Positions 24,527 to 33,799 of a DNA stretch of 64,000 nucleotides are shown here, piece by piece (position 1 is the stretch's first letter; every line of letters begins with the position of its first letter). Origin of the DNA: Streptomyces sp. NBC_00273 (GTDB taxonomy: Bacteria > Actinomycetota > Actinomycetes > Streptomycetales > Streptomycetaceae); assembly GCF_036178145.1 (NCBI RefSeq), contig NZ_CP108067.1, positions 5,704,001 through 5,768,000 on the forward strand, read 5' to 3'. Under the pieces are notes generated by a model. It saw nothing but the letters and a program-made list of their open reading frames with translations, ran no database searches and was not told where the DNA came from. The translations under genes were made by a program, and so were the position numbers.

Positions 24527-24558
24527 TTGAACCTGACATCAGTGTCAGCTTTTACGGT
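24527..24558 (+). promoter_or_regulatory. MerR-type promoter with 20-bp spacer and palindromic operator
   Basis: A -35 like TTGAAC (24527-24532) and a -10 like TACGGT (24553-24558) are separated by 20 bp, longer than normal. The spacer holds the perfect inverted repeat CTGACA-TCAG-TGTCAG (24533-24548). This is the classic geometry through which MerR proteins twist and activate a promoter, here for the OYE gene seven bases downstream. Confidence 0.75.
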
Positions 24559-24564
24559 ACCGGC

Positions 24565-25731
24565 ATGACGCAGACACAGCACGGTCCCGCCGCCGCCCGC
24601 CTCTTCGAATCCACCCGCCTCGGCGGCCTGGAACTGCCCAACCGCCTCGTGATGGCCCCGCTGACCCGCAACCGCGCCGGGGCCGACGGCGTCCCCGGCG
24701 AACTCATGGCCACGTACTACGCGCAACGCGCCACGGCCGGCCTGATCATCGCCGAGGCCAGCACCCCGAACGCCGCCGGGCAGACCTACCCGCACATCCC
24801 CGGCATCCACACCCCGGCGCAGATCGCAGGCTGGCGCCGGGTCACTGAAGCCGTACGGGCCGCCGGGGGCGGGGAGATGTTCCTCCAGCTCCAGCACGGC
24901 GGCCGGGTCGGCCACCCCGAGACCAGCGGACACGTGCCGCTCGCCCCGTCCGCGGTGCCGTTCCCCGAGCAGCTGCACACCCCCGGCGGCCTCCGGGACG
25001 GCGTCGTACCGCGCACCATGACCGTCGAGGACATCCGCTCCACGGTGGCCGACTTCGCGAGCGCCGCCCGGAACGCCGTCGAGGCGGGCTTCGCCGGAGT
25101 GGAGGTGCACTCCGCCAACGGCCACCTGCTGCACCAGTTCCTCGCGCGCAACACCAACCGCCGCACCGACGAGTGGGGCGGCTCCGCCCTGAACCGCATC
25201 CGGTTCACCGTCGAGGTGGTCCGGGCCGTCACCGAAGCCATCGGCCGGGAGCGGGTCGGCGTACGCATCTCGCCCGGAGCGAACGTCAACGGGATCGAGG
25301 AGGGCGACCCCGAGGAGATCTACCCGGCCCTGGTCAAAGCCCTGGCCGACCTGGCGCCGGCCTACCTGCACCAGGTCCACGCCGACCCCGACCGGCCCGC
25401 CTTCGCGCAGATCCGCCGGGACTGGCCCGGCACCCTGATCGCCAACCCGGTGCTCTCCCGCGAGGAGGTCGCGGCCGACGGCGGCAAGCGGCAGGGCGAA
25501 CGCCTACTGGCCGAGGGCGCCGATCTCGTGGCGCTGGGCCGGGGCTTCCTCGCTAACCCCGACTTCGTGGAGCGGCTGCGCACGGGCGCGCGGCTCAACG
25601 AGATCCGTCCGGAGTTCCTGATGCACGTACAGGGCGCGGAGGGCTACACCGACTACCCGGTCCTCGGGCGGTCGGCCTACGAGGACGAGACGGCTTGGCC
25701 CCAGGTGCGGGAGCAGAGCACCAGCCGGTAG
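24565..25731 (+). CDS. Old Yellow Enzyme family ene-reductase (NADH:flavin oxidoreductase)
   Basis: The 388-residue FMN barrel contains GLELPNRLVMAPLTRNRA, FLQLQHGGRVGHP, the substrate-binding pair His182/Asn185 in HSANGHLLHQFLA, NRRTDEWGGS and ALGRGFLANPDFVERL. It reduces activated C=C bonds of enones, nitroesters or quinones with NAD(P)H. The residue three after Asn185, usually the proton-donating Tyr (HGANGYL), is His187 here. It is controlled by the divergent MerR. The last 55 bp overlap the convergent VOC gene. Confidence 0.92.
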   Translation: MTQTQHGPAAARLFESTRLGGLELPNRLVMAPLTRNRAGADGVPGELMATYYAQRATAGLIIAEASTPNAAGQTYPHIPGIHTPAQIAGWRRVTEAVRAAGGGEMFLQLQHGGRVGHPETSGHVPLAPSAVPFPEQLHTPGGLRDGVVPRTMTVEDIRSTVADFASAARNAVEAGFAGVEVHSANGHLLHQFLARNTNRRTDEWGGSALNRIRFTVEVVRAVTEAIGRERVGVRISPGANVNGIEEGDPEEIYPALVKALADLAPAYLHQVHADPDRPAFAQIRRDWPGTLIANPVLSREEVAADGGKRQGERLLAEGADLVALGRGFLANPDFVERLRTGARLNEIRPEFLMHVQGAEGYTDYPVLGRSAYEDETAWPQVREQSTSR

Positions 25732-26093
25732 CCGTCGGGGTCGGCGACGGTGACCCCCCACTCGTCCCAGTACGGGTTGTGGGCGGCGACGCGGGTGCCG
25801 CCGTGCTCGACCAGGCGCTGGACGAGGGCCTCGTCGGGGGCCTCGCCGAGATAGAGGACGAACAGGTCGTCGACGGTGGGCGCGGGCAGGATCGGGTTCG
25901 AGGCGTCACGGGTGAGCTCGAAGTGCCAGCCGCCCCCGGCCGGTCCGACCATCAGCAGGTCGTGCTCCCCGGCCACGCTCTCGGCGCTCCGCCACTGGAC
26001 TTGCAGCCCGAGCCCGTCGACGTAGAACCGCTCGGCGGCCGCCAGGTCGAGGGAGGGCCGGGCGACGCGGACATGAGTATGTGAATCGATCAT
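25677..26093 (-). CDS. VOC (glyoxalase/dioxygenase) superfamily protein
   Basis: The ATG at 26093 gives 138 residues starting MIDSHTHVRVARPSLDLAAA. The beta-alpha-beta-beta-beta pattern is typical: FYVDGLGLQVQWRSAES, WHFELTRD, LVEHGGTRVAAHNPYWDEWG, VTVADPDGYRLVLCSR. His/Glu positions (HVRVAR, HFEL, and the late YRLVL strand) could bind a metal as in glyoxalase or bleomycin-resistance proteins; the function is not predictable. The 3' end overlaps the OYE gene. Confidence 0.8.
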   Translation of the reverse strand: MIDSHTHVRVARPSLDLAAAERFYVDGLGLQVQWRSAESVAGEHDLLMVGPAGGGWHFELTRDASNPILPAPTVDDLFVLYLGEAPDEALVQRLVEHGGTRVAAHNPYWDEWGVTVADPDGYRLVLCSRTWGQAVSSS

Positions 26094-26207
26094 GCTCGCC
26101 AGCGTACGAAACTCCGCCGGGGCGTGGGTGGTTCGGCCCGTGCGCTGCACGGCCGACCCGCCGGTCGGGGCCCTGTGGGACGGGCCCCGGCCGACGAGTG
26201 CCGGGTG

Positions 26208-26450
26208 TCAGGCGCCCAGGTGGGCAGCCTCGGCCCACTCCTTCTCGCCCGCCTTCTCGCAGTTGTCGGCGTACAGGGGGCCGATCTTCGCCGGAATGCC
26301 GGCGAAGGAGGAGCAGTTGGACGCGAAGGCCTTGTGGCCGGCGGAGAAGTAATCGATGTCGACACCGTCGTTGGCCAGCGCCGCACCGGCGCCGCCCAGC
26401 AGGATGCCGGCAGCCAGGACAGACGCCGTCAGGGCAGAGCGAATACGCAT
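26208..26450 (-). CDS. Small secreted protein with two cysteines
   Basis: The 80-residue product has a clean signal peptide (MRIRSALTASVLAAGILLGG, then AGAALA before NDGVD). The mature part of about 55 residues contains NCSSFAG and DNCEKAG, which could form one disulfide. No family is recognised; this kind of short exported protein is common in Streptomyces. Confidence 0.68.
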   Translation of the reverse strand: MRIRSALTASVLAAGILLGGAGAALANDGVDIDYFSAGHKAFASNCSSFAGIPAKIGPLYADNCEKAGEKEWAEAAHLGA

Positions 26451-26788
26451 GACACTCTCCTAAGGATCTCGATCGTCGCGCCGGACAGACGGCACGCGAC
26501 CGGCTCAACATCACGGAGAGTTCCCGGGAAACGGTGTTTCACCCCAATGGCGGTCACCTTCTGTCATTCGGGCGTGCCGTGTCAGGAGCCCGGACCACCG
26601 TGACCCTGCACCAGACGGCCGGGGCCGTCTGGTGCAGGAACCGAAGGGCTCCAAGGGGGGATCGACGCACACCACGGCCGAGGTCACCGAGGAGGAGCGG
26701 TGGATGGTCCGCACGGACACCACGGCGGTCCGGCTGTGCGTGAGCGACGCGCCCGCGGCGCCCTGACCCCCGGCCGCCGGGCGGGCGT
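26451..26788. other. Intergenic region with one perfect hairpin, no confident gene
   Basis: It contains the hairpin at 26605-26638. After it, on the plus strand, 26629-26763 reads as an acid-rich short frame (EPKGSKGGSTHTTAEVTEEE) that ends at TGA but has no start codon. It may be the tail of a lost gene; nothing else is recognised. Confidence 0.4.
26605..26638. terminator. 16-bp perfect hairpin
   Basis: CCTGCACCAGACGGCC (26605-26620) is the exact reverse complement of 26623-26638, with only two bases between the arms. It could be a terminator for readthrough from either side, or a protein-binding palindrome. Confidence 0.5.
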
Positions 26789-27355
26789 TCAGGGGCGCCA
26801 GCGAGGTGCCGCGTCGTCCGGGGTGTCGGGGCTGGCGAAGTGGAACGGCACGCCGAGGTGGCCGGCCAGGGCCGTGCCCGAGCGGATGGCGGCCGCCGCC
26901 GAAGGGTGGAGGCCGCCCGTGTCGGCGCCTTCCAGGGCACGTTCCGCCGCACCCCAGTAGATCGTGGCGAGGCACTTCTGCCCGGCCGGTTCGTCCGTGA
27001 TGGCCAGCAGGTTCACGAACCAGTCGTGGACGGTGTCCCCGTCCCAGATCGCCTCGATCGCCACCACCCGGCCCGGGAGGCCGTGGGCCAGGGCGGCGAG
27101 CGAGTCCAGGTCGAGCGGATCGTCGGGGGTGCGGGCCACCCGGTCGCCGAAGTGCACGTAGCGCAGGTGGACGATCTCCTGGGCCTCCCGCAGGCCGATG
27201 CCCTGGACGCGGCCCGCCTCCCACACCCCCTTGACCGCCAGCATCAAGCGGTCCTGGAGGACGTATCCGTCGATCTGCGTGCGGATGCCCGCCGGGAGTG
27301 CCCTCCAGTGGTTCTCCATGTCCCGGTCCACGCCGTCCGCCCCTCGGTTCGTCAT
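26789..27355 (-). CDS. Conserved hypothetical cytoplasmic protein
   Basis: The ATG at 27355 gives 188 residues (MTNRGADGVDRDMENHWRAL). No signal peptide, no membrane helix. Segments such as PAGIRTQIDGYVLQDRLMLA and GKGLREAQEI-like GIGLREAQEIVHLRYVHFGD look globular and well conserved in character, but I recognise no domain. It is separated from the LLM gene by 67 bp on the same strand and could share its transcript. Confidence 0.62.
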   Translation of the reverse strand: MTNRGADGVDRDMENHWRALPAGIRTQIDGYVLQDRLMLAVKGVWEAGRVQGIGLREAQEIVHLRYVHFGDRVARTPDDPLDLDSLAALAHGLPGRVVAIEAIWDGDTVHDWFVNLLAITDEPAGQKCLATIYWGAAERALEGADTGGLHPSAAAAIRSGTALAGHLGVPFHFASPDTPDDAAPRWRP

Positions 27356-27422
27356 GGCGTCATGATCCGCAGGGCGGTGGCGCACCGTCGAGGGGTTTTC
27401 GCGAGCGGCCGGCCCCGGCCCG

Positions 27423-28283
27423 TCAGAGGTACTGGGCGAACTCGTCCAGGGTGCGCAGGACTTCCGGCTTCGCGGCCGAGGGGAGCTGGAGGACGACCTC
27501 CTCGATGCCGAGGTCGGCGTAGTGGCTCAACTTGCCGGGGGTGGGCCGGACGGCGTACGGGACCACGCGCAGGGCCTTCGGATCGCGCCCGGCCGTCTCC
27601 CAGATCTGGCGCAGCACCGGGATGGATTCGCCGAGTCCGCCGCCGCCGATGGGGAGCCAGCCGTCGGCGTGGTCGGCGATGGCCGCGAAGAGCTTGGGGC
27701 CGGCCGCGCCGCCGATCAGGGTGCGCGGGCCGTACAGGGGGGCGCCGGGGCCGAGTTCGCGCGGGGCCTGGACCGGTTTCGGGTGGGCGGCGCTGGCCTG
27801 GACGGAGCAGTACTGGCCGACGTACGCGGTGGGCTCGGGGGACCACAGGGCGCGCATCAACGCCATCCGGTCGCGGACCAGGTCGCGGCGGGTGCGCCAC
27901 TCGACGCCGTGGTCGGCGGCCTCTTCGACGTTCCAGCCGTAGCCGATGCCGAGCGTGAAACGGCCGTGGGAGAGGTGGTCCAGGGTGGCGACCTGCTTGG
28001 CGAGGTCGATCGGGTCGTGTTGGGCGACCAGGGTGATGCCGGTGCCGAGGTGGAGCCGTTCGGTGACCGCGGCGGCCTGGCCGAGGGCGACGAACGGGTC
28101 GAGGGTGCGCCCGTACATCTCGGGGAGTTCACCGCCCATGGGGGCGGCGGTCTCGCGGCTGACCGGGATGTGGGTGTGCTCCGGGAGGTAGAGGCCGGAG
28201 AAGCCGCGCTCTTCGAGGCTGTGGGCCAGCCGGACGGGGGAGATGGTGCGGTCGGTGAGGAAGATGGTCGTGGCGATCCGCAT
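27423..28283 (-). CDS. LLM-class F420-dependent oxidoreductase
   Basis: The ATG at 28283 (MRIATTIFLTDRTISPVRLA) gives 286 residues; a second ATG four codons upstream is possible. Luciferase-like motifs are clear: GFSGLYLPEHTHIPVSRET, ERLHLGTGITLVAQHDPIDL, KQVATLDHLSHGRFTLGIGY, GWNVEEAADHGVEW. The GYGWNxEE segment is typical of the F420-dependent subfamily in mycobacteria and streptomycetes. It probably reduces or oxidises a small organic substrate with F420. It has no CTGACG operator upstream, unlike the LLM genes at 5-8 kb. Confidence 0.85.
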   Translation of the reverse strand: MRIATTIFLTDRTISPVRLAHSLEERGFSGLYLPEHTHIPVSRETAAPMGGELPEMYGRTLDPFVALGQAAAVTERLHLGTGITLVAQHDPIDLAKQVATLDHLSHGRFTLGIGYGWNVEEAADHGVEWRTRRDLVRDRMALMRALWSPEPTAYVGQYCSVQASAAHPKPVQAPRELGPGAPLYGPRTLIGGAAGPKLFAAIADHADGWLPIGGGGLGESIPVLRQIWETAGRDPKALRVVPYAVRPTPGKLSHYADLGIEEVVLQLPSAAKPEVLRTLDEFAQYL

Positions 28284-28386
28284 GTGCTCTGGCACCTCCG
28301 AGACGTGGGACCCGCCACGGTACGGGCTGGGCCCGCGAATGTTGAGGGGGCGTCAGGTGGTGGGGCGTGTTCCCCGGGGGCGAGGT

Positions 28387-29787
28387 TCAGCCGCGGGGGT
28401 AGCGGGCCAGCCAGCCCGGGGAGGAGGCGGTGGGGTTGTGCAGGCTCGGGCCCTGGGTCATCTCCAGGGCGAAGTCGTCGGCGAGTTCCAGCAGCGCGGC
28501 GCGGCCTTCGAGCTCGGCGAGCCAGGCGGCCGGCAGGGCCGTCTCGCCGTGCAGGGCGCCGAGCAGTGCCCCGCACAGGGCGCCGGCGGCGATGGAGTCA
28601 CCGCCGTGGTTGACGGCCAGGCGCAGGCCCTGCGGCACGTCCTCGGCGACCAGGGCGCAGTAGACGGCGACGGCGAGGGCGTCGGTGGCGTCGCATCCGT
28701 CGCCCGCCTCGTCGGAGGCGAGGGCCTCGACGGCCTCGGGGCCGGGCGAGCCCTGGGTGACGGCGGCCAGGGCTCGCTGGAGGGCGTCCGTGACGGGCTG
28801 GTGGCCGGGGCGGCCGCCCAGCAGGCCGAGGGCGCGCTGGACGGCGGAGTCGAGGGAGTCGCCGCGGACCAGGCCGTGGACGATGACGGCGACGGCTCCG
28901 GCCGACAGGTGGGCGGTGGGGTGGCCGTGGCTCTGCGCGGCGCATTCGACGGACAGCTGGACGACGAGGGCGGGCTCCCAGCCGACCAGCAGCCCGAAGG
29001 GTGCCGAGCGGGTGGCGGCGGCCGCGTCGCGGGCGGTGGGGTTCTTCGGCTGGTCGAGGGTGCCGAGGACGTCGTCGGCGAAGCCGGTGAGGCAGGCGCG
29101 GTGCGGGGCGCGGCGGGCGTAGAGCCACTCCTCCCGCGCGAGCCAGCCGTTGTCCTTGCGGCGTTCGTCGGGGCCCCAGTCGTGCTGGGTGGCGGCCCAG
29201 CGCAGGTACGCGTGGTGGATGTCGGTGGGCGGGTGCCAGGCGCCGGTGTCGCGGCGTACGTGGGCCCGTATCAGCCCGTCCACGGTGAAGAGGGTGAGCT
29301 GGGTGGCGGCGGTGACCCGGCCGCGGCGGCCGAGGGCGGGGGCCGGGCCGGTCAGGCCGTCCGGGCCGTGGGCTTCGCGGAGGGCGGCGAGGGAGAGGCC
29401 GGCGGCGGGTGCGCCGAGGGCGTCGCCGAGGGCGGAGCCGAGGAGGGTGCCGCGGACGCGGCTGCGGAAGTCCTGCTGCTCGAGGCGGCCCCAGAGGCCG
29501 GTGGCGATGCCGCGGCCCAGGGTGCGGTTCGCCCCGGCGGGGGCCGGTCCCATGCCGCCGCGGAGGGGACCGGGGGCGGTGACCGCGTGGCCGGAGCCGC
29601 CCGGGCCGGTGGGGGCGGGGGCGTGCAGGGAGATGGCGGGGGCGTCGGCGGCCGGGTTCTCGCTCGGGCCGGGGCCGCCCGGGACCGGGACCGGGATCGG
29701 GGCCGTCGCGGAGCCCGTGTCGTTCGCACCGTTCACTGCGTCCATCCCCGCGTCCATTCCCGGCACCGCCCCCGCCGACCAGTTCAC
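28387..29787 (-). CDS. ADP-ribosylglycohydrolase-family protein, probably lacking metal ligands
   Basis: After a Pro/Ala-rich disordered tail of ~100 residues comes the all-helical ADP-ribosylhydrolase fold: SRVRGTLLGSALGDALGAPA, GRVTAATQLTLFTVDGLIRA and VNHGGDSIAAGALCGALLGA. In active DraG/ARH enzymes the second motif is TDDTQ and the third GGDxDT, whose acids bind two Mg ions. Here they read T159-A-A-T-Q and G-G-D397-S-I-A. It is therefore likely a non-catalytic ADP-ribose binder or an altered enzyme. It lies alone, upstream of the LLM gene on the same strand. Confidence 0.82.
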   Translation of the reverse strand: MNWSAGAVPGMDAGMDAVNGANDTGSATAPIPVPVPGGPGPSENPAADAPAISLHAPAPTGPGGSGHAVTAPGPLRGGMGPAPAGANRTLGRGIATGLWGRLEQQDFRSRVRGTLLGSALGDALGAPAAGLSLAALREAHGPDGLTGPAPALGRRGRVTAATQLTLFTVDGLIRAHVRRDTGAWHPPTDIHHAYLRWAATQHDWGPDERRKDNGWLAREEWLYARRAPHRACLTGFADDVLGTLDQPKNPTARDAAAATRSAPFGLLVGWEPALVVQLSVECAAQSHGHPTAHLSAGAVAVIVHGLVRGDSLDSAVQRALGLLGGRPGHQPVTDALQRALAAVTQGSPGPEAVEALASDEAGDGCDATDALAVAVYCALVAEDVPQGLRLAVNHGGDSIAAGALCGALLGALHGETALPAAWLAELEGRAALLELADDFALEMTQGPSLHNPTASSPGWLARYPRG

Positions 29788-30030
29788 TCGATGCCCGGCG
29801 TCCCTACCCGTACCCGCCGCGCACGCGAACCCGCACTGTAGTGGACAGGATCGGTCGAATCCGGAAGCGGTCGGCCAAGGGGCCCGTAAGTGAGCGTAGA
29901 TCGGCCAGAATCCGAAGACTTTCGGCCGTTACCCGGCGGGTGGCACGTTTTGCCAGTTGCCTTCGAGTCGGTCGTTTTCGGTCACGCCTCGTTCATCGGA
30001 CGTTCTCCGCGGCCACCCAGCCTCTGAGCC

Positions 30031-31095
30031 ATGAAGAAGGCCCTCCTCGCCGCGACCGCCGTCGCCTCCGCACTCGCCGCCTCCCTGGTCGCGGCCCCGC
30101 TCGCCGCCGCCTCCGGCTGGGACCGGTACGACCGGTCCGCCGTCCCGTTCACCGAAGCCACCGTCACCGCCGGAGCCGACGGCTCCTTCACCCTCCAGTG
30201 GAAGGCCCGCGGCACCGACCGGGTCGAGATCAAGGCGAACGGCGAGGTCGTCGCGAAGGGCGGTTCCCAGGGCCGCGCCGTGGTCACGGGCCTGCCCGCC
30301 GCCGACCGCCAGTGGTTCGACTTCAAGCCCGGCCGCGGCCAGGGCCTGCGCCTCGCCGACCGCCTGATCAAGCTGGACGGCACCGCCAACTTCCGCGACG
30401 CCGGCGGCTACCGCACCAGCACCGGCCAGTGGGTCAAGATGGGCGAGATCTACCGCTCCGACGCCCTCGACAAGCTGACCGAGAACGACCTGGCCAAGCT
30501 GCAGCGCCTGCGCGTCAGGACGGTCTTCGACCTCCGCATGGAGGGCGAGCGCGCCAAGGACGCCGACAAGGTGCCCGCCGGCGCCAGTTACGTCGTCGCC
30601 GACGTCTTCGCGGGCTCGGGTTCCTTCCAGACGATGCCCCGCACCCCCGACGAGGCCGTCAAGGCCATGGTCGACGCGGAGCGGGCGATGGTCTCCGGCG
30701 CCGGCGGCAAGAAGGCGTACGGCCAGGTCTTCGAAGGCATCGAGCGCGACCGCAGCCGCTCCGTCCTCTTCCACTGCACGGCCGGCAAGGACCGCACCGG
30801 CTGGGCGGGCGCCACCCTGCTGACCGCGCTCGGCGTGCCCCGCGAGACCGTCGAGGCCGACTACCTGGCCAGCAACGACTACCGCAAGGCCGCCAACGAT
30901 GCGATCCTCTCGCACCTGCCCGCCCAGCCGGCCGCCGTCTACAAGCCGCTGCTCGACGTGCGCCCCGAGTACCTGAACGCGGGATACGACGAGGTCAAGG
31001 CGGAGTACGGCTCCTTCGACCGCTACCTCAAGGACGGGCTCGGCATCGACGCCCGCGAGCTGAAGGAGCTGAAGAGGGACCTCCTGGTCGGCTGA
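30031..31095 (+). CDS. Secreted tyrosine-protein phosphatase (PtpB/SiW14-like)
   Basis: The 354-residue protein has a signal peptide (MKKALLAATAVASALAASLV, then AAPLAAAS), an N-terminal Ig-like domain (~30-105), and a phosphatase domain. That domain carries GTANFRDAGGYRTSTGQWVK and the P-loop HCTAGKDRTGWAG (Cys249, Arg255), the HCx5R of protein tyrosine phosphatases. The NFRD-GG element matches MptpB-like dual-specificity lipid/tyrosine phosphatases. It acts outside the cytoplasm. A palindromic hairpin pair follows 12 bp after the stop, shared with the convergent fbiC gene. Confidence 0.87.
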   Translation: MKKALLAATAVASALAASLVAAPLAAASGWDRYDRSAVPFTEATVTAGADGSFTLQWKARGTDRVEIKANGEVVAKGGSQGRAVVTGLPAADRQWFDFKPGRGQGLRLADRLIKLDGTANFRDAGGYRTSTGQWVKMGEIYRSDALDKLTENDLAKLQRLRVRTVFDLRMEGERAKDADKVPAGASYVVADVFAGSGSFQTMPRTPDEAVKAMVDAERAMVSGAGGKKAYGQVFEGIERDRSRSVLFHCTAGKDRTGWAGATLLTALGVPRETVEADYLASNDYRKAANDAILSHLPAQPAAVYKPLLDVRPEYLNAGYDEVKAEYGSFDRYLKDGLGIDARELKELKRDLLVG

Positions 31096-31107
31096 TCCGG
31101 ACCAGTC

Positions 31108-31162
31108 GGTCGGCCGATCGGCCGACCAGGAGGCAAGGGTCCCGGCCGTCCGGCCGGGACCC
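31108..31162. terminator. Tandem hairpins between convergent genes
   Basis: GGTCGGCCGATCGGCCGACC (31108-31127) is a perfect 20-bp palindrome. GGGTCCCGGCCG (31137-31148) pairs with CGGCCGGGACCC (31151-31162). The two sit between the phosphatase stop and the fbiC stop and could end transcription from both sides. Confidence 0.72.
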
Positions 31163-31171
31163 CGCTTCCGC

Positions 31172-33748
31172 TCAGTCCAGTACGGGGAGCAGCTCGGGCA
31201 GGTGCCCGTCCGAGGCGCGAGCCGCCTCCTGCCGCTCCTGCGGCACCTCCCCGTACAGCGTCGTACGGGCCTTCGCGGGCCGCCCGGCCGCCTCGGCGAC
31301 CGCGATCAGGTCCTGCACCGACTTGTACGAGCCGTAACTCGAGCCGGCCATGCGCGAGATGGTCTCCTCCATCAGCGTGCCGCCCAGGTCGTTCGCCCCG
31401 GACCGGAGCATCTCGGCCGCGCCGTCCGCCCCCAGCTTCACCCAGCTCGTCTGGATGTTGGGGATGTGTGGGTGCAGCAGGATCCGGGCCATCGCCGTCA
31501 CCGCCCGGTTGTCACGGACCGTCGGACCCGGCCGCGCGATGCCCGCCAGGTACACGGGCGCATTGGTGTGGATGAAGGGGAGCGTGACGAACTCCGTGAA
31601 ACCACCGGTCTGCTGTTGGATCCGGGACAGCGTGCGGAAGTGGCCCAGCCAGTGTCGCGGCTGGTCCACGTGCCCGTACATCATCGTGGACGAGGAGCGG
31701 ATCCCGAGCTCGTGCGCGGTGGTGATGACGTCGATCCAGTCGGCCGTCGGCAGCTTGCCCTTGGTCAGCACCCAGCGGACCTCGTCGTCCAGGATCTCCG
31801 CCGCCGTGCCCGGGATCGAATCCAGGCCGGCCTCCTTGGCCGCCGTCAGCCAGTCCCGTACGGACATCCCCGTGCGGGTCGCCCCGTTGACCACCTCCAT
31901 CGGCGAGAAGGCGTGCACGTGCATGCCGGGGACCCGCTGCTTCACCGCGCGCGCGATGTCGAAGTAGGCCGTCCCGGGCAGGTCCGGGTGGATGCCGCCC
32001 TGCATGCACACCTCGACCGCGCCCACGTCCCAGGCCTGGGCGGCCCGGTCGGCGACCTGGTCGAGGGAGAGGGTGTAGGCGTCGGCGTCGGTGCGGCGCT
32101 GTGCGAAGGCGCAGAAGCGGCAGCCGGTGTAGCAGACGTTGGTGAAGTTGATGTTCCGCGTGACGACGTAGGTGACCTCGTCGCCCACGACCGACCTGCG
32201 CAGGTCGTCGGCGATGCGGCACAGCGCGTCCAGGGCCGGGCCGTCCGCGTGGAGCAGCGCCAGCGCCTGCGCGTCCGTCAGCTTCGTCGGATCGTCGGCG
32301 GCCTGCGCGAGGGCGCCCCGTACGTCGGTGTCGATGCGCTCGGCCACCATGCCGGGCGCGGCCGCCTCCCGCAGCGCCTCCCAGTCCCCGTACACGTCGT
32401 CGAAGTCGTCGCGGCGGTCGCCGGTGCGGCCCTCGGTGTCGATGGTGGCGTGCAGGTCCGTGCGCCCGTACGCGGTGAAGCCCTCGTCCGGCTCCTGCCA
32501 CGGCCGGCCCTCGACCGCGGCGCCCTCGTCCGCCAGCCCGGTCCCCGGATCGGCCAGCGCCCGTACGTGCGGCAGCAGCCGGGGGTCCAGCCAGGGCTCG
32601 CCGCGCTGGAGGAACTCCGGATAGATGGTGAGGCGTTCGCGCAGCTCGAAGCCGGCGGCGGCGGTGCGTGCGGCCAGCTCCTCGATGTGCGGCCAGGGGC
32701 GCTCGGGGTTGACGTGGTCGGGGGTCAGCGGGGAGACACCGCCCCAGTCGTCGATGCCCGCCCTGATGAGCAGCGCGTACTCGGCGTCCACCAGGTTCGG
32801 CGGGGCCTGGATGCGCGCGCTCGGGCCCAGGATGTGCCGGGCGACGGCGATGGCGGCGGCCAGCTCCTCCAGCTCCGCGTCCGGCATGCCGCGCATGGCG
32901 GTGTCCGGCTTGGCGCGGAAGTTCTGGACGATGACCTCCTGGATGCCGTGGTAGGCGCGCTGGATCCGCCGGAGCTCGAAGAACGCCTCGGCCCGCTCCG
33001 CGTAGGACTCGCCGATGCCGATCAGCACGCCGGTGGTGAAGGGGACGTTGGAGCGGCCCGCGTCCTCCAGCACCCGCAGCCGCACGGCCGGGTCCTTGTC
33101 GGGTGAGCCGTGGTGGGGGCCGCCCGGCTCGGACCACAGGCGGGTGGCGGTGGTCTCCAGCATCATGCCCATGCTGGGCGCGACCGGCTTGAGGCGCTGC
33201 AGGTCGGACCACGACATGACGCCGGGGTTGAGGTGCGGCAGCAAGCCGGTCTCCTCCAGGACCCGGATCGCCATGGCACGCACGTAGGCGAGGGTGTCGT
33301 CGTAGCCGTGGGCGTCGAGCCACTCGCGGGCCTCGGGCCAGCGGTCCTCGGGGCGGTCGCCGAGGGTGAAGAGCGCTTCCTTGCAGCCCATCGCCGCGCC
33401 CTGGCGGGCGATGTCGAGGACCTCGTCGGGGGAGAGGTACATCCCGTGGCCGCTCTTGCGCAGCTTTCCGGGGACCGTGACGAAGGTGCAGTAGTGGCAC
33501 CTGTCGCGGCAGAGGCGGGTGAGGGGGATGAAGACCTTGCGGGAGTAGGTGATGACACCGGGCCGCCCGGCGGCGGTGAGCCCGGCGTCCCTCACCCGTG
33601 CGGCGGAGGCGGCGAGGTCCCCCAGGTCCTCGCCGCGCGCCTGGAGGAGTACGGCCGCCTCGGTCGCGTCGAGCGCGACGCCGTCGCGGGCCCGCCGGAG
33701 CGCGCGGCGCATCGCGTTTTCGGTCGGAGCGTCACTCGGAGTGGTCAT
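31172..33748 (-). CDS. fbiC: Bifunctional FO synthase (CofG/CofH fusion), F420 biosynthesis
   Basis: The 858-residue protein carries two radical-SAM domains. The N-terminal CofG half has C80-x3-C84-x2-C87 (CRDRCHYC) and the C-terminal CofH half has C539-x3-C543-x2-C546 (CYTGCRFC), each holding a 4Fe-4S cluster. Together they join tyrosine with 5-amino-6-ribitylamino-uracil to make 7,8-didemethyl-8-hydroxy-5-deazariboflavin (FO), the chromophore of cofactor F420. The length and fused order match actinobacterial FbiC. It supports the F420-type LLM and DDN-like enzymes found in this window. Confidence 0.96.
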   Translation of the reverse strand: MTTPSDAPTENAMRRALRRARDGVALDATEAAVLLQARGEDLGDLAASAARVRDAGLTAAGRPGVITYSRKVFIPLTRLCRDRCHYCTFVTVPGKLRKSGHGMYLSPDEVLDIARQGAAMGCKEALFTLGDRPEDRWPEAREWLDAHGYDDTLAYVRAMAIRVLEETGLLPHLNPGVMSWSDLQRLKPVAPSMGMMLETTATRLWSEPGGPHHGSPDKDPAVRLRVLEDAGRSNVPFTTGVLIGIGESYAERAEAFFELRRIQRAYHGIQEVIVQNFRAKPDTAMRGMPDAELEELAAAIAVARHILGPSARIQAPPNLVDAEYALLIRAGIDDWGGVSPLTPDHVNPERPWPHIEELAARTAAAGFELRERLTIYPEFLQRGEPWLDPRLLPHVRALADPGTGLADEGAAVEGRPWQEPDEGFTAYGRTDLHATIDTEGRTGDRRDDFDDVYGDWEALREAAAPGMVAERIDTDVRGALAQAADDPTKLTDAQALALLHADGPALDALCRIADDLRRSVVGDEVTYVVTRNINFTNVCYTGCRFCAFAQRRTDADAYTLSLDQVADRAAQAWDVGAVEVCMQGGIHPDLPGTAYFDIARAVKQRVPGMHVHAFSPMEVVNGATRTGMSVRDWLTAAKEAGLDSIPGTAAEILDDEVRWVLTKGKLPTADWIDVITTAHELGIRSSSTMMYGHVDQPRHWLGHFRTLSRIQQQTGGFTEFVTLPFIHTNAPVYLAGIARPGPTVRDNRAVTAMARILLHPHIPNIQTSWVKLGADGAAEMLRSGANDLGGTLMEETISRMAGSSYGSYKSVQDLIAVAEAAGRPAKARTTLYGEVPQERQEAARASDGHLPELLPVLD

Positions 33749-33799
33749 GCGCCGAGCATACGATCCGACGTTCCGGCGGTGGGGCGGCTGGGGAGTGGC

